Shown: positions 1-13,600 of the stretch, piece by piece
Numbering within the stretch: position 1 is the stretch's first letter
Layout of the letters: every line of letters begins with the position of its first letter
Source: Mimachlamys varia
Taxonomy: Eukaryota > Mollusca > Bivalvia > Pectinida > Pectinidae
Direction: 5' to 3'
Assembly (NCBI GenBank): GCA_947623455.1
Contig: OX392534.1
Coordinates: 33,919,426-33,983,425 of the forward strand
Length of the DNA: 64,000 nt
Made by a program: the position numbers and the translations under genes
Notes under the pieces: generated by a model
Databases searched by the model: none
Told to the model about the DNA's origin: nothing
What the model saw: the letters and a program-made list of their open reading frames with translations, nothing else

Positions 1-2231
1 GGTAAATCAACTAGCTACAACTGCTTTTAATCAGAATCATATCTGGCATTGTATGCATATCAATGAACAACGTATATGTATGATTTTAAAACTTTCTATA
101 AAACATATGGTATCTTGAGGTGTGATCATAACATTATGAAACTAAAAACAAATACAGAAAAGGACACTTTTCTGGAAAGATTGAATATTGCACTCAAGTC
201 TTGTATTTCTCGTGCTTATATGACAGGCAAATATGTCTTTGAAATATTTGGAATTCAAATAGTTATGACAATCGTCGATCTATGACGTTCGAAAATATGT
301 GGCATCATCACACCTTTCACAATCCTCTATATATGGCATTGTATAATCTGCTGCATTCACTGTGTTATCCATGAGTAAATGCAGTATATCGTTGTAATCA
401 CCTTCAATGAATGTTAACGTTTATCTTCAAAGTCACTGAACCCGTGAAGCAAAAAAGGAGACATTTTTGGCTGTTTCAAGATAAATCTGACAATGAAAAT
501 GTTTACCATGAATTACTACAATATCGCATTACAATTAGAATTGCATTAACATCTGTGACAGATATGAGTATATTTGGTTTCTCGTAAATTTTAATCATTA
601 AGCAATCGCCTTCAATAGATTTTAGCTTTAAGCCTCACCGTTATTGAAATTTAAACTATCTATTTGAAAACGACACGAAAATACAAAAATATGAAAAAAT
701 ATATATATATATAAGGTTCCTAATCAGGCATCATACGTTTTACCTGTTTTCAGATAAAACAGACAGACTACACGGAAAAAGTAGTACATTTATCATAATG
801 TTATACGGCAAAGAGTAAGAATAAGAAAATATTAAAAGTAAAAATGTAAATATGGTGTATACAACAACAATAAAAAAAAATTTTTTTTTTACCATAACAT
901 GAAGCTGTATATTAAAAACATTCCTCCGATAAGCGGAATTAATATCTTTAATATCGGTTTAATCAATTAACTTTTACTCGTTATGCAATCATAAAGATTT
1001 TCAAACATAAATAAAACAACAAAATAATAGAGATTGCCGTATCTGATCGTCGGGAATGCTTGACTAGTTTTTACATATAAGGGCAGTGGGTTATGTCGTC
1101 TACAAAAAGCACACCGGAGAAATCAACTACCTACACTATTTTTACAATCAGAATATGTCTGAGAAGTTTCGCATATCAAGGATAAAAAGTAAAAAGAACC
1201 TTGTTAAACATGGTATTTTGAACCGATATGACAATATATGAAGTTGATATAATAACAGAAAATAACACTTTCTAAAATGTTTAATGCTGCATTCATGTGT
1301 CTTAGGCATTTTATGATATCCATACATATAATTATGAGTCATACATCTATATTTATCATTACATGGCAATAACACTTTACAATTTTACAAAATTCAATTT
1401 GCATTCATAAGGCAATAAACGCGATTGACTTATTGTTATCGTCATCATTCTAATGACGTCATAATTGTTACGCTCGACACTATTTACCGTCTCCGGGCGA
1501 TGGTTGTTTTATACAATGAACACACATACACGGTAGATACAATATTTGAGCAAAATGCAGGGAAATAAAAACTGTTATTTGTTTTATATGAGATGAAAAG
1601 AATATAAAAATTGTAAATATAAGCATTGAACTGCCCTTAGTTGGAATTCCTGGGCAATATGAATGTCAACTGGACAAAGGCAAATTCAATGAAGCGCACT
1701 ATCAATGCTTAGCTTAAAAACAGAAATGTATTGCATTTTGAAATATGTGACATACGACTTTAGACAAACGTCTAATCATGACATTTGAATGAGATCTAAA
1801 TGTTTTTTTTTATATCACAACAGTTACCGTTACTGAAGCTGAACTCCTCTTGAAGAGATAAACATGTGAAGTTCATGAGCAAATTTAATTATTTAACATT
1901 GTCTCGTTTACTTGTACAGGGAATTTTCGGCGAAAACATACTAAACAGAATTTGCACTCTTTGTGCAAAATATTTCTTTGAAAGGACACAAAACTATGTA
2001 ATTATGATAATCTTCACTTGGACACGTCAGCTTTACAAACGTGCTGCAGTGAAGCCGTACCGGACACGTCAATCGTTCCTGCTGTTCTGTGTATATATCT
2101 TCGATATGCCCGATAAGAATGAATGTTTGTTCAACAATCGTCATGCAGGCACCTCAACCTCTCTTTGGAACGGGTAACAGAATTAATTCTTTTGTAAACA
2201 ATCTAATAATCAAATATCCGGACCTCTCCGT
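1..2231. other. No gene found; AT-rich intergenic DNA
   Basis: Only short open frames without splice context or family likeness. There is a TA run near 700 and an A/T block near 870. Confidence 0.6.
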
Positions 2232-2440
2232 CTCATGGCGGGTGTCGTCGATGAAGTAGAAGACACTGACTCTTCCGGAACACCTGGTCTTATTCTCTTG
2301 TATTTTACAAGGGTCTACATGTGGATATTTTCTTTTTTCGTATTTTGCCCCTAGTTTGATAGATTTTACTTCTGATTATGTTTTTTTTGACGCTTCGGTA
2401 TTCTCTATTTTTTTATACCAGCAAAGCAGAATATCCCAAA
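2232..2440 (+). mobile_element. Penelope-like element tail fragment
   Basis: It shares GGCGGGTGTCGTCGATGAA, TTCCGGAACACCTGGTCTTA and ACGCTTCGGTATTCTCT with the tails at 18140 and 21630. It is solo, with no reverse transcriptase. Confidence 0.7.
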
Positions 2441-2679
2441 CTCGTGGTCTTGTCCCAGCTGTCAGACATGTTTAGCCGTTTGTGGAACGTGTCTCAGGTT
2501 GTACTTAATTCCTTAAATGATAGTGAAATATCCTTACCTCTCCAGCTTCGCAACATTAATCGTTGTCTTTGCTGATCGGTGTATCTTTTAATGATATGTC
2601 TAATATGTTCAGTACCGCTATCATGTAGACATTTAAAATCTTTATTGGATTGTGTATAAAGTCTTTAATAACAAGATAT

Positions 2680-2895
2680 AGAAAAAAATCAGAGAATAAC
2701 AAAGCGTCAACAAAACCATTATCCGAGCTCAAAATTGACTAAACTAGAGACAACATATGAACAAAGGAAATATTAACATGGAGACTCTCGTAAAAGCAAA
2801 AGAGAATAAGACCAAGTGTTCCGGAAGAGTAAACGTATTCTGTTTCATCAACGACACCTGCCATGTAATTCTTGGTCAAATCCAAGTAAACATCA
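2680..2895 (-). mobile_element. Penelope-like element tail fragment, inverted to the one at 2232
   Basis: The minus strand matches the same tail (AGTGTTCCGGAAGAGTAAAC on plus). With 2232-2440 it forms an inverted pair about 240 bp apart. Confidence 0.7.
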
Positions 2896-3737
2896 GGTTG
2901 ATTTCCTAAATTTCACTGGTAAAAATGTAATAAATCAAATATCCTAAAGTCGCCAACTTGACAACAGATGCATTCCAAATGTTCCGGTTCAGCTGATTTA
3001 GCTGTTTAGGATATTTTTCTACAGTATATAAGATACGGTCAAACTCAGTATATCGATCATCAGGTAAGTCTATCCAATTTCTAAAAGTGTTGCCGATTAC
3101 ACTGCGTTTACCACAAGATAACAAAATCTCTTCACATCTACATCTCCAGCTTAACAACAGCACAACAATATATATTCCCTCGATCCCGGTATCAGTGCTC
3201 CGATTGTGTATAATATTCGAATATTACATGATCAAATCAATATTACATGTCATATCAGCCCGAGGACACAATATCATCAGACCAAGGGCTTTAGCAGGAA
3301 AACTATTTAAAATATGTTAAACACATTGTTTTCACAATACAAATAATAATGACCTTGCGTAACTGAGATAAACATGGGGAAAAACACCAACATATCTAAG
3401 CATTTAATTTAGTGAGATGAACTCTATCACAATTATTATTATTACCTCATCATCGTCCTGGATTGAAGTCTGGTTGGAAAGGTCAGGGAGACTACAATCG
3501 CGGCAACACCAAGTGATCAATCCACCGTCCGCGCCCCTCATCAGGCACGATACATAGCCAGAGATATACCTAAATATACGATAACAATATAGTTATAGCA
3601 GTCACGGTTTCCGAGAGTCTAACTTACTATGTTGTGCTCAATTGATATGTTTGTTATGCATAGCGATTTTTAGACATGTGAATCCATCGCTTAATCACGT
3701 GTCAGGTTCTTCTCCCAAAACACGAAACACCCTGACG

Positions 3738-4655
3738 TCACCAGCGAACGACAGTAGAACTGAACTGAACGACATTTTCTTCATTTCGTGAGTCAGGTTG
3801 AAGAATGACATCAAATACTTTAAATATTTCATTTTTAAGAGAACTATATGACGAATACCAGCCTTCAACATCTGTTTTTTCTAGCTTTTCTGGGAATTTG
3901 TTCAGGATATATCGGGTAAGATCATATTGATCATAACGCGAAGCGATCTTAGGGCATGTCCATCCTTTTTTTGAACGTGTGTAAAGATTTACTCCTTTTC
4001 CTACCAGGTATTCCAATATTCCGACAACACAACAGATGAGCAGTACATCAAAACCATTTGTGTCTTGTAGTTGGAGCTGTTCTGGATATTTAAGTTAATC
4101 TAATATACTGACGTCTCCACCAAGACAACAGCAGAACAATATATCTACCCCGTTTAATTCTCGTTATTCTAGCTGCTCTGGATATTTGTCTATGATGTGT
4201 CTGGTAAGTTCAAAATGTTCAAAATGGTCAGCGATCATCAGACATGTCGATCCATCAGAGGTACGTGTGTCAGGTTTAACTCCTGCACCAATAAGGTAAT
4301 CAAATATCTTGACGTCTCCACCTTGACAATTGGCCAGCAGTACATCAAGCCCGTTCTTGTTACGTTGTTTCTGCTGTTCTGGGTATGTGTCCATGATGTG
4401 TCTGGTAAGTTCAAAACGTTTGTTCAGGGCAGCGATCATCAGGCATGTCGATCCATCAGAGGAACGTGTGTCAGGTTTAACTCCTGCACCAATAAGGTAA
4501 TCAAATATCTTGACGTCTCCACCTTGACAACTGGCCAGCAGTACATCAAGCCCGTTCTTGTTACGTTGTTTCTGCTGTTCTGGGTATGTGTCCATGATGT
4601 GTCTGGTAAGTTCAAAACGTTTGTTCAGGGCAGCGATCATCAGGCATCAAAAATT
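3738..4655 (-). pseudogene. Duplicated, broken 3' end of the ankyrin gene
   Basis: This segment repeats the sequence just above it at an offset of about 690 bp. It has 2-3 intact ankyrin units (4640-4164), the same Gln-to-stop change, a degenerate repeat with a further stop near 4098, and a diverged ankyrin tail to 3738 (ILEYLVGKGVNLYTRSKKGW). The junction near 4655 is a run of T shared by both breakpoints, which fits a microhomology-mediated tandem duplication. The copy at 4656-4851 carries the same degenerate tail. Without a promoter of its own it is probably a non-coding remnant, or 3' untranslated sequence of the main gene. Confidence 0.65.
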
Positions 4656-4841
4656 TTTTTGAACGTGTGTAAAGATTTACTCCTTTTCCTACCAGGTATT
4701 CCAATATTCCGACAACACAACAGATGAGCGGTACATCAAAACCATTTGTGTCTTGTAGTTGGAGCTGTTCTGGATATTTAAGTTAATCTAATATACTGAC
4801 GTCTCCACCAAGACAACAGCAGAACAATATATCTAACCCGT

Positions 4842-4847
4842 TTTATT
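4842..4847 (-). promoter_or_regulatory. Candidate polyadenylation signal AATAAA
   Basis: AATAAA is read on the minus strand five bases after the ankyrin stop codon. In the duplicated copy the same place reads ATTAAA. It is unusually close to the stop, so use is uncertain. Confidence 0.35.
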
Positions 4848-4851
4848 CTCG

Positions 4852-7658
4852 TTATTCTAGCTGCTCTGGATATTTGTCTATGATGTGTCTGGTAAGTTCA
4901 AAATGTTTGTTCTGGTCAGCGATCATCAGACATGTCGATCCATCAGAGGTACGTGTGTCAGGTTTAACTCCTGCACCAATAAGGTAATCAAATATCTTGA
5001 CGTCTCCACCTTGACAACTGGCCAGCAGTGCATCAAACCCGTTCTTGTTACGTTGTTTCTGCTGTTCTGGGTATGTGTCCATGATGTGTCTGGTAAGTTC
5101 AAAATGTTTGTTCAGGGCAGCGATCATCAGGCATGTCGATCCACCAGAGGTACGTGTGTCAGGTTTAACACCTGCACCAATAAGGTAATCAAATATTTTG
5201 ACGTCTCCACCTTGACAACTTGCCAGCAGTACATCAAGCCCGTTCTTGTTACGTTGTTTCTGCTGTTCTGGGTATGTGTCCATGATGTGTCTGGTAAGTT
5301 CAAAATGTTTGTTCAGGGCAGCGATCATCAGGCATGTCGATCCACCAGAGGTACGTGTGTCAGGTTTAACACCTGCACCAATAAGGTAATCAAATATCTT
5401 GACGTCTCCACCTTCACAACTGGCCAGCAGTACATCAAGCCCGTTCTTGTTACGTTGTTCCAGTTGTTCTGGGTATATTTCCATGATGTGTCTGGTAAGT
5501 TCAAAATGTTTGTTCCGGGCAGCGATCATCAGACATGTCGATCCATCAGAGGTACGTGTGTCAGGTTTAACTCCTGCACCAATAAGGTAACCAAATATCT
5601 TGACGTCTCCATCATGACAACTGGCCAGCAGTACATCAAGCCTGTTCTTGTTACGTTGTTCCAGTTGTTCTGGGTATTCTTCTATGATGTGTCTGGTAAG
5701 TTCGAAATGTTTGTTCAGGGCAGCGATCATCAGGCATGTCGATCCATCAGAGGAACGTGTGTCAGGTTTAACTCCTGCACCAATAAGGTAATCAAATATC
5801 TTGACGTCTCCACCTTGACAACTGGCCAGCAGTACATCAAGCCCGTTCTTGTTACGTTGTTCCAGTTGTTCTGGGTATATTTCCATGATGTGTCTGGTAA
5901 GTTCAAAATGTTTGTTCCGGGCAGCGATCATCAGACATGTCGATCCATCAGAGGTACGTGTGTCAGGTTTAACTCCTGCACCAATAAGGTAATCAAATAT
6001 CTTGACGTCTCCACCATGACAACTGGCCAGCAGTACATCAAGCCCGTTCTTGTTACGTTGTTCCAGTTGTTCTGGGTATATTTCCATGATGTGTCTGGTA
6101 AGTTCAAAATGTTTGTTCCGGGCAGCGATCATCAGACATGTCGATCCATCAGAGGTACGTGTGTCAGGTTTAACTCCTGCACCAATAAGGTAATCAAATA
6201 TCTTGACGTCTCCACCATGACAACTGGCCAGCAGTACATCAAACCCGTTCTTGTTACGTTGTTTCTGCTGTTCTGGGTATGTGTCCATGATGTGTCTGGT
6301 AAGTTCAAAATGTTTGTTCAGGGCAGCGATCATCAGGCATGTCGATCCACCAGAGGTACGTGTGTCAGGTTTAACACCTGCACCAATAAGGTAATCAAAT
6401 ATCTTGACGTCTCCACCTTCACAACTGGCCAGCAGTACATCAAGCCCGTTCTTGTTACGTTGTTCCAGTTGTTCTGGGTATATTTCCATGATGTGTCTGG
6501 TAAGTTCAAAATGTTTGCTCAGGGCAGCGATCATCAGACATGTCGATCCATCAGAGGTACATGTGTCAGGTTTAACTCCTGCACCAATAAGGTAATCAAA
6601 TATCTTGACGTCTCCACCATGACAACTGGCCAGCAGTACATCAAGCCTGTTCTTGTTACGTTGTTCCAGTTGTTCTGGGTATTCTTCTATGATGTGTCTG
6701 GTAAGTTCGAAATGTTTGTTCAGGGCAGCGATCATCAGGCATGTCGATCCATCAGAGGAACGTGTGTCAGGTTTAACTCCTGCACCAATAAAGTAATCGA
6801 ATATTTTGACGTCTCCACCTTCACAGCAGTACAGCAGTACATCAAAATTATTCGTTGTTCGTTGGTCTAGCTGCTCTGGATATTTATCAATGATGTGTCT
6901 GGTAAGTTCAAAATGGTTGTGCATCGCACCCACCATCAAACATGTTATTCCGTTTTCAAATATTGGGGGAGGGTCCTTCCACGTGACTATGAGAAACTTA
7001 AACATTTCTATATTTCCTTCTCTGCAGCAAAGCCTTAGAGCATTCAAACCATCATTATTGCAAAGTTGTTTTGGGTAGTTCGCCGCTATAAAGCGCGCTA
7101 AACAGTTGTTATTTTTTAATATTGCAGTCATCAAACAGGTGTTACCTGCTTTGTCTTTGTGTTCCAGTGAAACTTCAGTTTTCACTAAAAGATCGAATAT
7201 GTGAATATTTTCTCTCACACAGCTCATTAATAAACAATTCATCCCATCGCTGTTCGCAACATTAAGCTGTTCAGGGTAGTTTTCTATGAGGAACTGAAGT
7301 ATTTGGCTGCTTCTATTGAGTGTCGCCATCATAAGACACGTTGATCCGTTAGATGTTTTACCCTCCACATTCATGCCGCTTTCAATAAGCAACTTAAACA
7401 ATGGCAGCTTTCCGTACTGACAGCAGTAGTGAAGAACGTCACATCCATCGACATCTCGATTGGATAACACATCCGGTTCTGTGGAAATGATATACCGTAG
7501 TAAGTCCTTGCTGTCGTTGACTATCGCCATTCTGAGTAGACTAATATAATCCACGGACGTTTTGCTTGATTGTAAGTAGCCTTTTATACATTTGACTGCA
7601 CCGCTGTCGACTCGATCATGTCCATTTTGGTGCAGAAAGGTGGATAGATCTGTATAAT
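4852..7658 (-). CDS. Exon 8: large ankyrin-repeat exon
   Basis: The acceptor is TTTCAG|AT and the frame is open for 935 codons to a TAA. The first ~300 residues hold divergent ankyrin repeats (for example DGCDVLHYCCQYGKLPLFKLL and SNGSTCLMMAT). From about 6940 down, eleven 201-bp units each encode 67 residues, equal to two ankyrin repeats with core motifs GSTCLMIAALNKHFELTRHI and LDVLLASCQGGDVKIFDYLI. Most units differ by only a few substitutions, so the array is young or homogenised. The stop replaces the Gln codon that follows QLE in other units (CAA to TAA), so the array ends in mid-repeat. AATAAA occurs five bases after the stop. Ankyrin arrays bind proteins; the partner is unknown. Confidence 0.85.
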
Positions 7659-10600
7659 CTGAAATTAATATAACAAAAAGAACACTTATCAAAGTGATAC
7701 TGCATGTTCTTGTTAGAGGAATAGGGTCTATATAATACATTAATGAGTACATTAATCTTAAACTATACAGCAAAACTATACTGAACTAAAAAAAGGGGAG
7801 CAGGATGAAGTTTCTTGGTCTACAACTATTACATATGTGAATGCTCTATAGAATAGTTTGTATCAGTTTAACAAAAACCAACGTACGGACACCGAGATCG
7901 CAGACCACCATAATAGCGGAAAGGGATTTGTATGTCTCGAGAGAATTGAGTGGTATAACAAAATATATTGAGCAACATGTTATCATTAACGTGATTTTTG
8001 TTGTCTTGCATTTCACTGTGGGAATGATACATCACGCTGCCGAGTTAGAAACTAAGTAAAGGAGAAAGCGATCTTGAAAATTGTAAGACTGGTGTTTTTA
8101 TTTCTTCAGGCCAAGGAATATATCACTGGTTGCACATTTATGTACCCTGCCTTTCTTTTTTGTTCAACATATTTGCTTCAAAGTAGCATTAATATCAAAC
8201 TCTAAACACATTTTGCTACGTTATGCGTAAAAGTTGACCCGCACCAGTTATCTTTTTTGAAATTATATATTTGAAATATGCGTAGTGGGTAAGTATCGTT
8301 ATAAAATCTTCTTATATTTGAAATATGCGTAGTGGGTAAGTATCGTTATAAAATCTTATAATACAATATACATAAACGTCATTGAGTCAGGTCAATGATA
8401 TGTTGATACATTTTACTGCATAATGATTGTATATAAGATTAGAGCTGAAAGTCAAGTTTGGTGATCAATGTTTCTTACCACTGTTTGTTTCCAACCAAGC
8501 TGTATTGCTCTTTTCTTCACCCTCGCTATTTGTGACGTAACATCTGTAGTATCCTTCGTCGGTGTAGCTGACGTCAGTGATAACTAGGGAGGGGCTGAGG
8601 ACACCCCCGCCTAAGTACTTGTCGTTGTCAATATCAAGCTCCTCCTCCTCCCCGTATCGTATCCTCACCCATCTCACAGATGTGGCTGGGGGACTGGCCA
8701 GGACTGTACAGTGCATCACGAACACTGTCCCTTCATCAGCATAGTATTCTGCTTGACTTATGCTTACAACAGGACAACCTTTTAAATATAAAAGAAAGGC
8801 AGAAGCCTTAAAATCACATATCATATATATTCAACCTACACTGAGAATATATCAATCCTTAGCAAAAACGTCTCTGTATGAACTAAAACTGGACCAGGAC
8901 TGCTGCCCACGTTATAACAATAACATTATTTGTTGTCATCCAAAATAAGAACCGAAGTTTAATAGTCAATTGAAATTCAAATATAAAGAGGCAAATTGCC
9001 GGATCTCAGATATCTTTATGTAATAAAAATGGGGTTACATAAAAAAAAAATCCAATTGATAGGATCAGGTGCCCTGGTTAAATTCTGACTGAAAAGTTGA
9101 TACATAAATCCCCTTTAATACTTCTAATGCATTAAGGTAAAAACTAAACCAATATTTTTTTTTATATAAATTGGATAAGTTATGAACACTGGAAAGATGA
9201 AATAATTAACAATATAATTAAATATACAAATTTGGTAACACTTTAAAGCAACAGGTTAGCATCGTAGTCAAACTTTGGTGGGTTCAAATAGCATACCCCT
9301 TCAGTTTTATTGTTGTTGGTTGGTTGGTTGATTTATTTATTGTACATCTATTAACAACCAGGGTCATTTAAGGACGGCCTCACAGTGTATGCGATGTGGG
9401 TGTGGGTGTTGAGAGCGTGTGTATTTGGGAGGCTGCAGTATGTTCGTGTAAGCCTTCTTTTGCCAATTTAAAGACTTAGTGCTACCACACTGAAGTATAC
9501 TGCCGAAGGCCCCCAGCAGAATATCCCATCCGGTCACATTATACTGACAATGGGTGAACCAGTCGTTCCACTTCAGTGATGTTGAGCGTCAAGCAGGGAG
9601 TAGTAAAAACCATTGTTAGAGACTCTGGTATGTCTCGGGCTGGGGACAGAACCCATAGCCTTCCTCACAGGGAGAAGTTACTACCTTTGTTAGAGACTCT
9701 AGTATGTCTCGGCCTGGGGACAGAACCAATAGCCTTACTCACAGGAGCTCAAATAAAATCCAAAAATGAGGTTGTGTCAAAGGAGACATTAGGAAGGAGA
9801 AAGTTGTTTACAAAGAATGGAAAAGATAAGACCTCAAGTTTAGTCGCCTTCTACGATCATGCAATAGTAGAGTATAGGGGCAGCCCTGCCTGCAGGGCAG
9901 TATTTTCATGGTTCAATCTACCACAGAAATATTGTTTTACAATTTAAACATATTAAACATTTTGCTATTTATATTTTTAATCAACAAACGATGCTTAAAT
10001 TGATTTTAAAATATCATTAATATCAAGCTTACAGTTAGTGTTGCATGCAAATACTCGTCTCCCGACATCGATTAAATGTTTCTAAGCAACATAGGCCTTG
10101 ATAAAAATAAACAGATGTGCCATTTTATTAATTATTTCTTTACTGTTTTATGAGGCTGAGCGTGAAATGAAAATATGGTGACCTTTTGACCAAAAACTCA
10201 ATCCTACCCTATATATCCTGATAAGCTAACATTGCATGAAGTTTACCCCAGATCCACCTATCCTTTCTGACAAAAACTGTCATTTGTAGGATAAATAATA
10301 GCCCCAGCAGATGCTATTAAGATTATAACCCTTTAATGACCTTGACGGTCAACTTACAGAAACGGGAATTTTCTCCAAAAGATCACCAAAAAGTTATTTA
10401 AAAAGGGCCATTACTCCCTTAAAAGGAAGTCGAACTCTGAAATTAAAATGCTGATGCACAACTACATAACATGCTGTTCATCAATGTGAAGCTTCAATGA
10501 AATGATGATGGCCTGTCAGTGAAGACAGATTTCCTGGACAAGTTAAAACTCCCTTTGTAGCTGACCTTCCGACCCCAACTCAATTTCATTCTGTATTATC

Positions 10601-13600
10601 TCATAAGTTAATATTGTATGAAGTTTCAATCAAATCCATCTAGACTTTATCCCCTCCAGTTTCACCGGCAGGAGACCGATTACAGAACATTACCTAAAAT
10701 TGATTTTCTATTTTTCTTACATACAGTATACTATACACCAACTAGAGTTGATGGCCCTGTTAGAAAAGTATTTCTCTTACCTTAGACAGGAATATCCACA
10801 CCTTTACCGGTGTGAGATATCTTATCTCACCCTAGGTTGAGACAAGCTTTTGGCACGTTCTCAACAATGCGATGACGTCAAGTCGACACTTCAATCACAT
10901 CACATCATTATTGTCTTGCATTGATGTAACGTCAATATTAGATATACATACTGATACATTATTACCTACTTGATTTCTAGTTCATTATATAACGTCTCTA
11001 CCATAATAAGCCAAGCCACGTTATAAATACAATCGGTTTTGCCAGAGTTTGTTATCATTATGTCTTCATTTAGATTGAAGGAGACAAACATAATAATTCA
11101 CCTTCTTGGTAGTAAGACAGGAGATCTCAACCCTCGGGGTAAGATTTTGAATCTGCCAAACACTAGGCAAGCTTCATGTTTGGCAACATAAGGATCTTAC
11201 CCCTCGGGTTGAGATCCCCCTGTCTCACCCCCAAGGGGGTGAAAGATTCTTTGTGTCTCCTTCAATCTAAATGTAAAATAAAGAGCGATCTAAGTACCTG
11301 CATACGTTAAGTGTGTGCCTAATGTGATATTTAACGAAGCAAATGTTACAAATGAAGGCACCAAAAAATTATAGAATAGTATGCCTATTTTAATATTACC
11401 GTCAGTGGCGTGGTTTTTTATGGCAACACTGATATCGTCGGTTTTGACCTTCAATTTTGTGTTTGCATCGTCTGTCAGACGAATTTCTCCCTGTCGTAGA
11501 AATGCCTTGACACGCTCTGCTAAGCATAATGCAGACGGTTCTGTTGGGGATGAAGCTCCTTTGATATCAACGGAGACAAGAATACACTCTGTAAGAAGAT
11601 CGTATACATTTTGCCAGACATACATTGGATTCTTTCAGTTTGATATAAGTCTTCACTCTGTGACAGATATTGATAGTAATATTAGTCACGCTATGAAAGC
11701 ATCAATTGAGAAATATTAGTATTCGCTACATTGAAAAAAAATTCCTTTTTAGATGCAGCAAAGATATAATTAGTGTTCTTTCGGTGAATCTATGCTACAT
11801 CAAAAGTTATTTAACTGGTTCACTGATAACATATTGCTAGCAGATCTTATACAATAATAGCTGAGAATGAAGTCCTGAGTATCACAATTCAAATAGCGCG
11901 CGACAAAACATGCTAGTTGTGAAAAATGATGTCAGTAATTCAAATATGTGTAAAAACAATTCATGCCAAACACACTCTGTTGCCATATTGTTAAATTCTT
12001 CAAGAATATCTTCGTATTTTCATCCCGATCCAAATGAATCTTTTATTATAAGATACTAACCATGTACTATGTTTATCCTGCAACCATTTAACAATGGTAT
12101 CCACTTAAAATGGAGCAAAACGACATTCGTTTACCATTCATTTTCTTGTACTGAAGTCATACGCCCACCGTCACCATTTATCGCGTAGGAAAATATACAT
12201 TCATTACTTCGCACAAATTTGAATGTAGTCTTTTAGGACTGGAACAGGTGACGTGAATCGTATTATCTGTGGCGATTACAGGATAAATGTAAGTCGCATG
12301 GCATAGTATGCAGATAACGCTTCGATTTACTTAAATCATCTACGCATTCAAAATCGACATGAGCAGTCTACATGTATTTCAGTAACAAATGTGGCAAACA
12401 ACACATAGTTTGTGCTTTCTACATCAGATGTGGTTCGCACAATAATGCTTAATCGCATACATATTTTACTACAGTCACTTAAGCAATCGAAGAAAAAACC
12501 TACGTTCCACGAATTCCAGACTATGTATTCGTCCGTGCTCCTGTGTTTGTGTTTCCAGCTCTTTGCGTATATCCTCTTTAGATTCCTGTCGAGTAGTGTC
12601 GATGTTGTTTTCTATCGGAAACGTAACGTTGGTGTCACTGTCTTCGCGAGGTCTCCGAGTTGGCGGTTCATCTTTACAAAATTACGTTTTTTAACAACAT
12701 ATTGCAGACGATAGAAATACTTCAATAATATATAAACTACAATTAACACATAAAAGGAGTCAATAATACCTTGTATATATATGATGGGAAATACAACCTT
12801 AATTCGTGGCAATTACTTTTGTATACTTAGCTGATAGGAAAATAACATAAAAATCATTATCGTATCAAATATGCTCCTATTATCTTGTTTGATCCTTCAA
12901 ATTACAATCTTACATGTTTCACTAGTATTATTAACGTTATACTTTGATTTAAGTGGAAAAACAGTTTTCAATTATCGCAAATATTGTAAAAGAAATTATT
13001 AATTATCCTTTTTGAAAATCTGATAATAAAATCCGGTGTCTCTAATGTAATTCATTGTTTTCTTCATATCGTTTCACTTCAACCAGAGTTTACGTTAAAA
13101 ACGGTTTTCAACATTTTGTAGAACAAATAAGATATCCGACAAACCATCAATGTTTGCCTGCGCTATATACGTACAATTCCTTAATGAGAATAATTGAATC
13201 AGCTTTGTAGTACACGAGAACAAGTATAGAATATATTTTCGAATGGCGGCATTCCTGATAATAGAATTACCCCAAAATAACAACACCTGACCTAGAGATA
13301 TACATCTCAAAGATATTTCTATTTGATCCCCTCGGTTATATCTTATTTTGAGTTCCAAAGTGCAGTATTAACATATGACAAACATAAACTGTCGGATGAA
13401 GACGATCACTATGAGTTAGCACGAGGCTACTTAGGAGGAGTTAGAAACATGTGCAAGATTACTTCCTGATCATCGAATTCAAATCTGCCAACTTAATTGG
13501 AGATAAGATCAACACTTTAATTCCCTTAAATGGCATTACTTTTCAACACTACTAAATTGAATATCAATACATTTTTGTGATGTTGTATTTATGATGTGCT

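Noticed and set aside
4885..6870. 661-codon open frame on the plus strand, antisense to the ankyrin array
   Set aside because: It follows the 201-bp repeat exactly, starts and ends with the array, and encodes no domain. The frame is open only because one unit without a stop was multiplied.
12412..12714. 100-codon plus-strand frame with hydrophobic stretch
   Set aside because: It is antisense to linker exon 5 of the ankyrin gene and shows no splice or start context.
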